Source: Comamonas testosteroni ATCC 11996 | Lineage (GTDB): Bacteria > Pseudomonadota > Gammaproteobacteria > Burkholderiales > Burkholderiaceae_C | Length of the DNA: 64,000 bases | NCBI RefSeq assembly: GCF_000241525.1 | Contig: NZ_AHIL01000043.1 | Coordinates: forward strand, 434,001 to 498,000 | Direction: 5' to 3' | Shown here: in pieces, positions 61,690 to 64,000 of the stretch | Numbering within the stretch: position 1 is the first letter of the stretch | How the letters are laid out: every line of letters starts with the position of its first letter | Program-made: the position numbers and the translations under genes | Notes under the pieces: generated by a model | Database searches by the model: none | What the model was told of the DNA's origin: nothing | The model's input: only the letters and a program-made list of their open reading frames with translations

Positions 61690-63432
61690 ATGAGAGTCAT
61701 AAAAATAGAACAGGAGGGACTTTTGCAGTCAAAAGCAAAACCAAAGGGCCGCATCGGCTCCAGGATTCAGGCGTTGGCACTTGTGGCCTGGGCTCCTCTG
61801 GCCTGGTCACAGCAGGGCGGCAATCCGCTCAACAGCCTGCCCCAAACGCCCGAATCGGCAAGGAATCTGCAACAGCAGCCCAGGCAGGTTCCGGTGCAGA
61901 TAGACAAGCCCCCGCCAAGTCCCCAGGATCTCGTCAACCTCCGCGTCGCGGTACGTGGCGTCAATGTGCAGGGAAGCACGGCGATTCCTTTCGAAGAGGT
62001 CAGCGCGCTTTTCACCCCCTTCATCAATGGCACGCATACGGTCGGTGAACTCAATGCCGCGACCCAGAAGGTCAGCGAGCTTTACCAGCGCCATGGCTAC
62101 GCCCTGTCTTTTGCCTACCTTCCTCCACAAGACTTTGCCAATGGCGCGGTGCAGGTCATCGTGGTCGAAGGCTATGTGCAGAGCCTGAATCTGGAAGGCA
62201 ATTTCGGCCGCTCCGAGGATCAGATACGCGAAATTGCCCAGCCGCTGCTCAATGAGAGGCCTTTGACCACCAAGACCTTTCAGCACCAGACCCAGCTGAT
62301 GGCACGCCTTCCCGGAGTGCAGATCACGGCATCTGCCAATCTGCCGACCACCACCGATGGTGCGGTGCCCCTGGTCATCAAATCCAAGCACAAGCCCATT
62401 GCCGTCACCGTCGGGGGCGAGGCGCGCAAGCCCACGCCGCGCATCATTGCTTCCCTCACCCTGAATGACCCCTTGTGGGCAGGCAGCCAGCTTCAGGCTT
62501 CGGCGATGTTGCAAAACCCCGACAAGGAGCGTTTCGGCAGCATCGGCTTCACTCAGCAACTGACACCCGAGGGCACGCAAGCACGTGTCAGCTATTCCGA
62601 CTACCGCAGCTTCAACCCGCCGGCAACGCGCATTCCAGGCATTGATGACCTGACACAGCAGCGCAAGCTGGACTTCAATATCAGCCACCCGTGGATCTTG
62701 AGCAATACCACCCAGCTCAGCACCACGGCGGGTCTGTATGCCATCAATTACAGCCGTGAACTGGCCGATAGCCAGGCCTCCCTGCTGCGTGAGGAAAAGG
62801 TTCGCACGCTCTATGCGCAAATGGCCTGGGCGTCCTTTGGCAAGACCACTACCCGTTCGGCTTCGGTCCTGCTGGCCCACGGTCTGGACAGCCTGGGGGC
62901 CTACAAAAACCTGGACCTCTACTATCGGCAGGGCTTGCAGCAAAAGTTTGAAAACCCGGCCAAGCTGGACTTCACGCGCATTACCGCCGACTATGCACAG
63001 CGCCATCGCTTCGCCAACAAGATGGGTGCCGCTTTTGCCGTTGGCGGGCAATACAGTGCCGACATTCTTCCCGTCCCGGAGAAAATCTCCTTTGGCTCCA
63101 CCCGCTTCGGCCGTGGCTATCAGGCTGGCGAGTTTTCTGGCGATTCCGGCATGGGCGCCAGTGCCGAGCTCAACTACCAGTTCCTCATCAACCAGGCCTG
63201 GATCAAGTCGGCCGAACCCTATCTGCTCTATGAGTGGGCACGCACGCATCAGCAAACCAGCGGCGTCAGCGGCAATACACTGCGCTCTGCCAGTCTGGGG
63301 CTGCGCCTGTCCGACAGCCGCCATTACGCACTGGACCTTGCCATGAGCAAACCGCTGGGCGATCGCTCTGTCAACAACCCCGATCGGGAACTGCGCTACA
63401 GCCTTGTGTTGAGCTACAACCTGGATCCCTGA
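61690..63432 (+). CDS. TpsB/ShlB/FhaC family two-partner secretion transporter
   Basis: A 580-residue Omp85-type outer-membrane transporter. A signal peptide (RIQALALVAWAPLAWSQ) precedes a POTRA_2 domain (VRGVNVQGSTAIPFEEVSAL, ELYQRHGYALSFAYLPPQDF, VQVIVVEGYV) and a ShlB-type barrel (FGSTRFGRGYQAGEFSGDSG is the RGY-like loop 6 motif). The end LRYSLVLSYNLDP fits an outer-membrane barrel. ATG at 61690 has AAGGA close by; a TTG at 61723 with AGGAGGG upstream gives a more usual signal peptide and may be the real start. No TPS-domain exoprotein is nearby. Confidence 0.88.
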   Translation: MRVIKIEQEGLLQSKAKPKGRIGSRIQALALVAWAPLAWSQQGGNPLNSLPQTPESARNLQQQPRQVPVQIDKPPPSPQDLVNLRVAVRGVNVQGSTAIPFEEVSALFTPFINGTHTVGELNAATQKVSELYQRHGYALSFAYLPPQDFANGAVQVIVVEGYVQSLNLEGNFGRSEDQIREIAQPLLNERPLTTKTFQHQTQLMARLPGVQITASANLPTTTDGAVPLVIKSKHKPIAVTVGGEARKPTPRIIASLTLNDPLWAGSQLQASAMLQNPDKERFGSIGFTQQLTPEGTQARVSYSDYRSFNPPATRIPGIDDLTQQRKLDFNISHPWILSNTTQLSTTAGLYAINYSRELADSQASLLREEKVRTLYAQMAWASFGKTTTRSASVLLAHGLDSLGAYKNLDLYYRQGLQQKFENPAKLDFTRITADYAQRHRFANKMGAAFAVGGQYSADILPVPEKISFGSTRFGRGYQAGEFSGDSGMGASAELNYQFLINQAWIKSAEPYLLYEWARTHQQTSGVSGNTLRSASLGLRLSDSRHYALDLAMSKPLGDRSVNNPDRELRYSLVLSYNLDP

Positions 63433-63454
63433 CTTGCTGCGGTTCCGCCCGCCG

Positions 63455-63482
63455 AGCCGCTGTGTACCCCAGCGGCTTTTTC
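63455..63482 (+). terminator. Intrinsic terminator after the TpsB gene
   Basis: AGCCGCTG, seven-base loop, CAGCGGCT, then TTTTCTTT. Confidence 0.8.
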
Positions 63483-63520
63483 TTTGTTCCGCCCCTGAAC
63501 GACAAGCCACAATATCGCCC

Positions 63521-64000
63521 ATGAAGAAAAACGATATAGCGCCGTTTTTTGCTGCGCTCAAGGCCGCCAACCCCACGCCACAAACCGAGCTGGAATACAC
63601 CACGGTGTTCGAGCTGCTGACCGCCGTGCTGCTGTCTGCCCAGGCCACCGACGTAGGGGTGAACAAAGCCACGCGCAGGCTTTTTCCTGCTGCCAACACT
63701 CCACAGGCCATTCTGGATCTGGGGCTTGATGGGCTGGAGAGCTACATCAAGACCATAGGCCTGTACCGCAGCAAGGCCAAGCATCTGATGGAAACCTGCC
63801 GCATGCTGGTTCAGCTGCATGGAGGCACGGTACCCCGAACCCGCGAAGAGCTGGAGGCCCTTCCCGGTGTGGGCCGCAAGACCGCCAATGTGGTGCTCAA
63901 CGTGGCTTTCGGCCAGCCCACCATGGCCGTGGACACGCACATCTTCCGTGTCGGCAACCGCACGGGGCTGGCCCCCGGCAAGAATCCGCTGGAAGTCGAG
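63521..64000 (+). CDS. nth: Endonuclease III, N-terminal part (cut by window end)
   Basis: DNA glycosylase/AP lyase for oxidised pyrimidines. The visible 160 residues cover the helix-hairpin-helix LEALPGVGRKTANVVL with the catalytic Lys, and VDTHIFRVGNR with the catalytic Asp. The last part, including the FeS cluster Cys residues, is beyond the window. Confidence 0.95.
   Translation, partial: MKKNDIAPFFAALKAANPTPQTELEYTTVFELLTAVLLSAQATDVGVNKATRRLFPAANTPQAILDLGLDGLESYIKTIGLYRSKAKHLMETCRMLVQLHGGTVPRTREELEALPGVGRKTANVVLNVAFGQPTMAVDTHIFRVGNRTGLAPGKNPLEVE

Noticed and set aside
61807-63711. Long minus-strand open frame opposite the TpsB gene
   Set aside because: Antisense shadow; runs across a terminator and the next promoter.

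Overview
The window reads as chromosome of a GC-rich betaproteobacterium of the Comamonadaceae, most likely Comamonas or a close relative such as Delftia. The basis is gene content and codon use: a PrkA/YeaH/SpoVR operon, Bug-type solute receptors, DUF3325/DUF3649 iron-uptake proteins, the aerobic cobalamin route with a chlD-type chelatase, and a recurrent short palindromic intergenic element I associate with this family. I saw no rRNA, tRNA, CRISPR array, phage or complete insertion sequence.

Layout. 1-2 kb: end of serB, an FMN reductase and an exported Ala/Pro-rich protein. 2-8.7 kb (minus): an iron-acquisition cluster with an ECF sigma factor behind a Fur-box-like site, its FecR anti-sigma partner, a TonB receptor with a signalling domain, and DUF3649, PepSY and DUF3325 membrane proteins. 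9-12.3 kb: a membrane diguanylate cyclase, a DUF3820 protein and a MetQ-like receptor. 12.5-17.4 kb (minus): spoVR, yeaH and prkA. 17.9-22.4 kb: amino-acid exporters with their regulators (EamA/Lrp and argO/argP, both divergent) and small membrane proteins.

22.6-44.4 kb is a vitamin B12 island with three cobalamin riboswitches. The first precedes btuCD. The second precedes a TonB receptor, a BtuF-like lipoprotein, a CbiX-like/ferredoxin fusion, cobW, cobN and a chlD-type gene. The third precedes cobGHIJ, then cobK on the opposite strand, then cobL, cobE, cobM and cobF. Together they cover import and the aerobic corrin-ring pathway up to cobalt insertion. The chlD-type gene appears to be split by a programmed -1 frameshift (slippery A7 at 35644-35650 with an upstream SD-like element and a downstream stem), so one gene could supply both small chelatase subunits.

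44.5-51.7 kb: a LysR regulator, an amino-acid ABC transporter without a local ATPase, a Bug receptor with an M20 amidohydrolase, and a 47-residue DUF3149 protein. 52.2-57.6 kb (minus): a siaABCD-like partner-switching/c-di-GMP operon that also carries an EAL phosphodiesterase. 58.3-59.8 kb: slyX and a PLP aminotransferase. 60-63.4 kb: a large Gly/Val-rich lipoprotein next to a TpsB-type outer-membrane transporter, a possible atypical two-partner pair. The window ends inside nth.

Best candidates for further work are the chlD frameshift, the lipoprotein/TpsB pair, the sia operon with an added phosphodiesterase and a CBS-type input, the histidine-less CbiX-ferredoxin fusion, and the cobK/cobL start codons that share one CATG.
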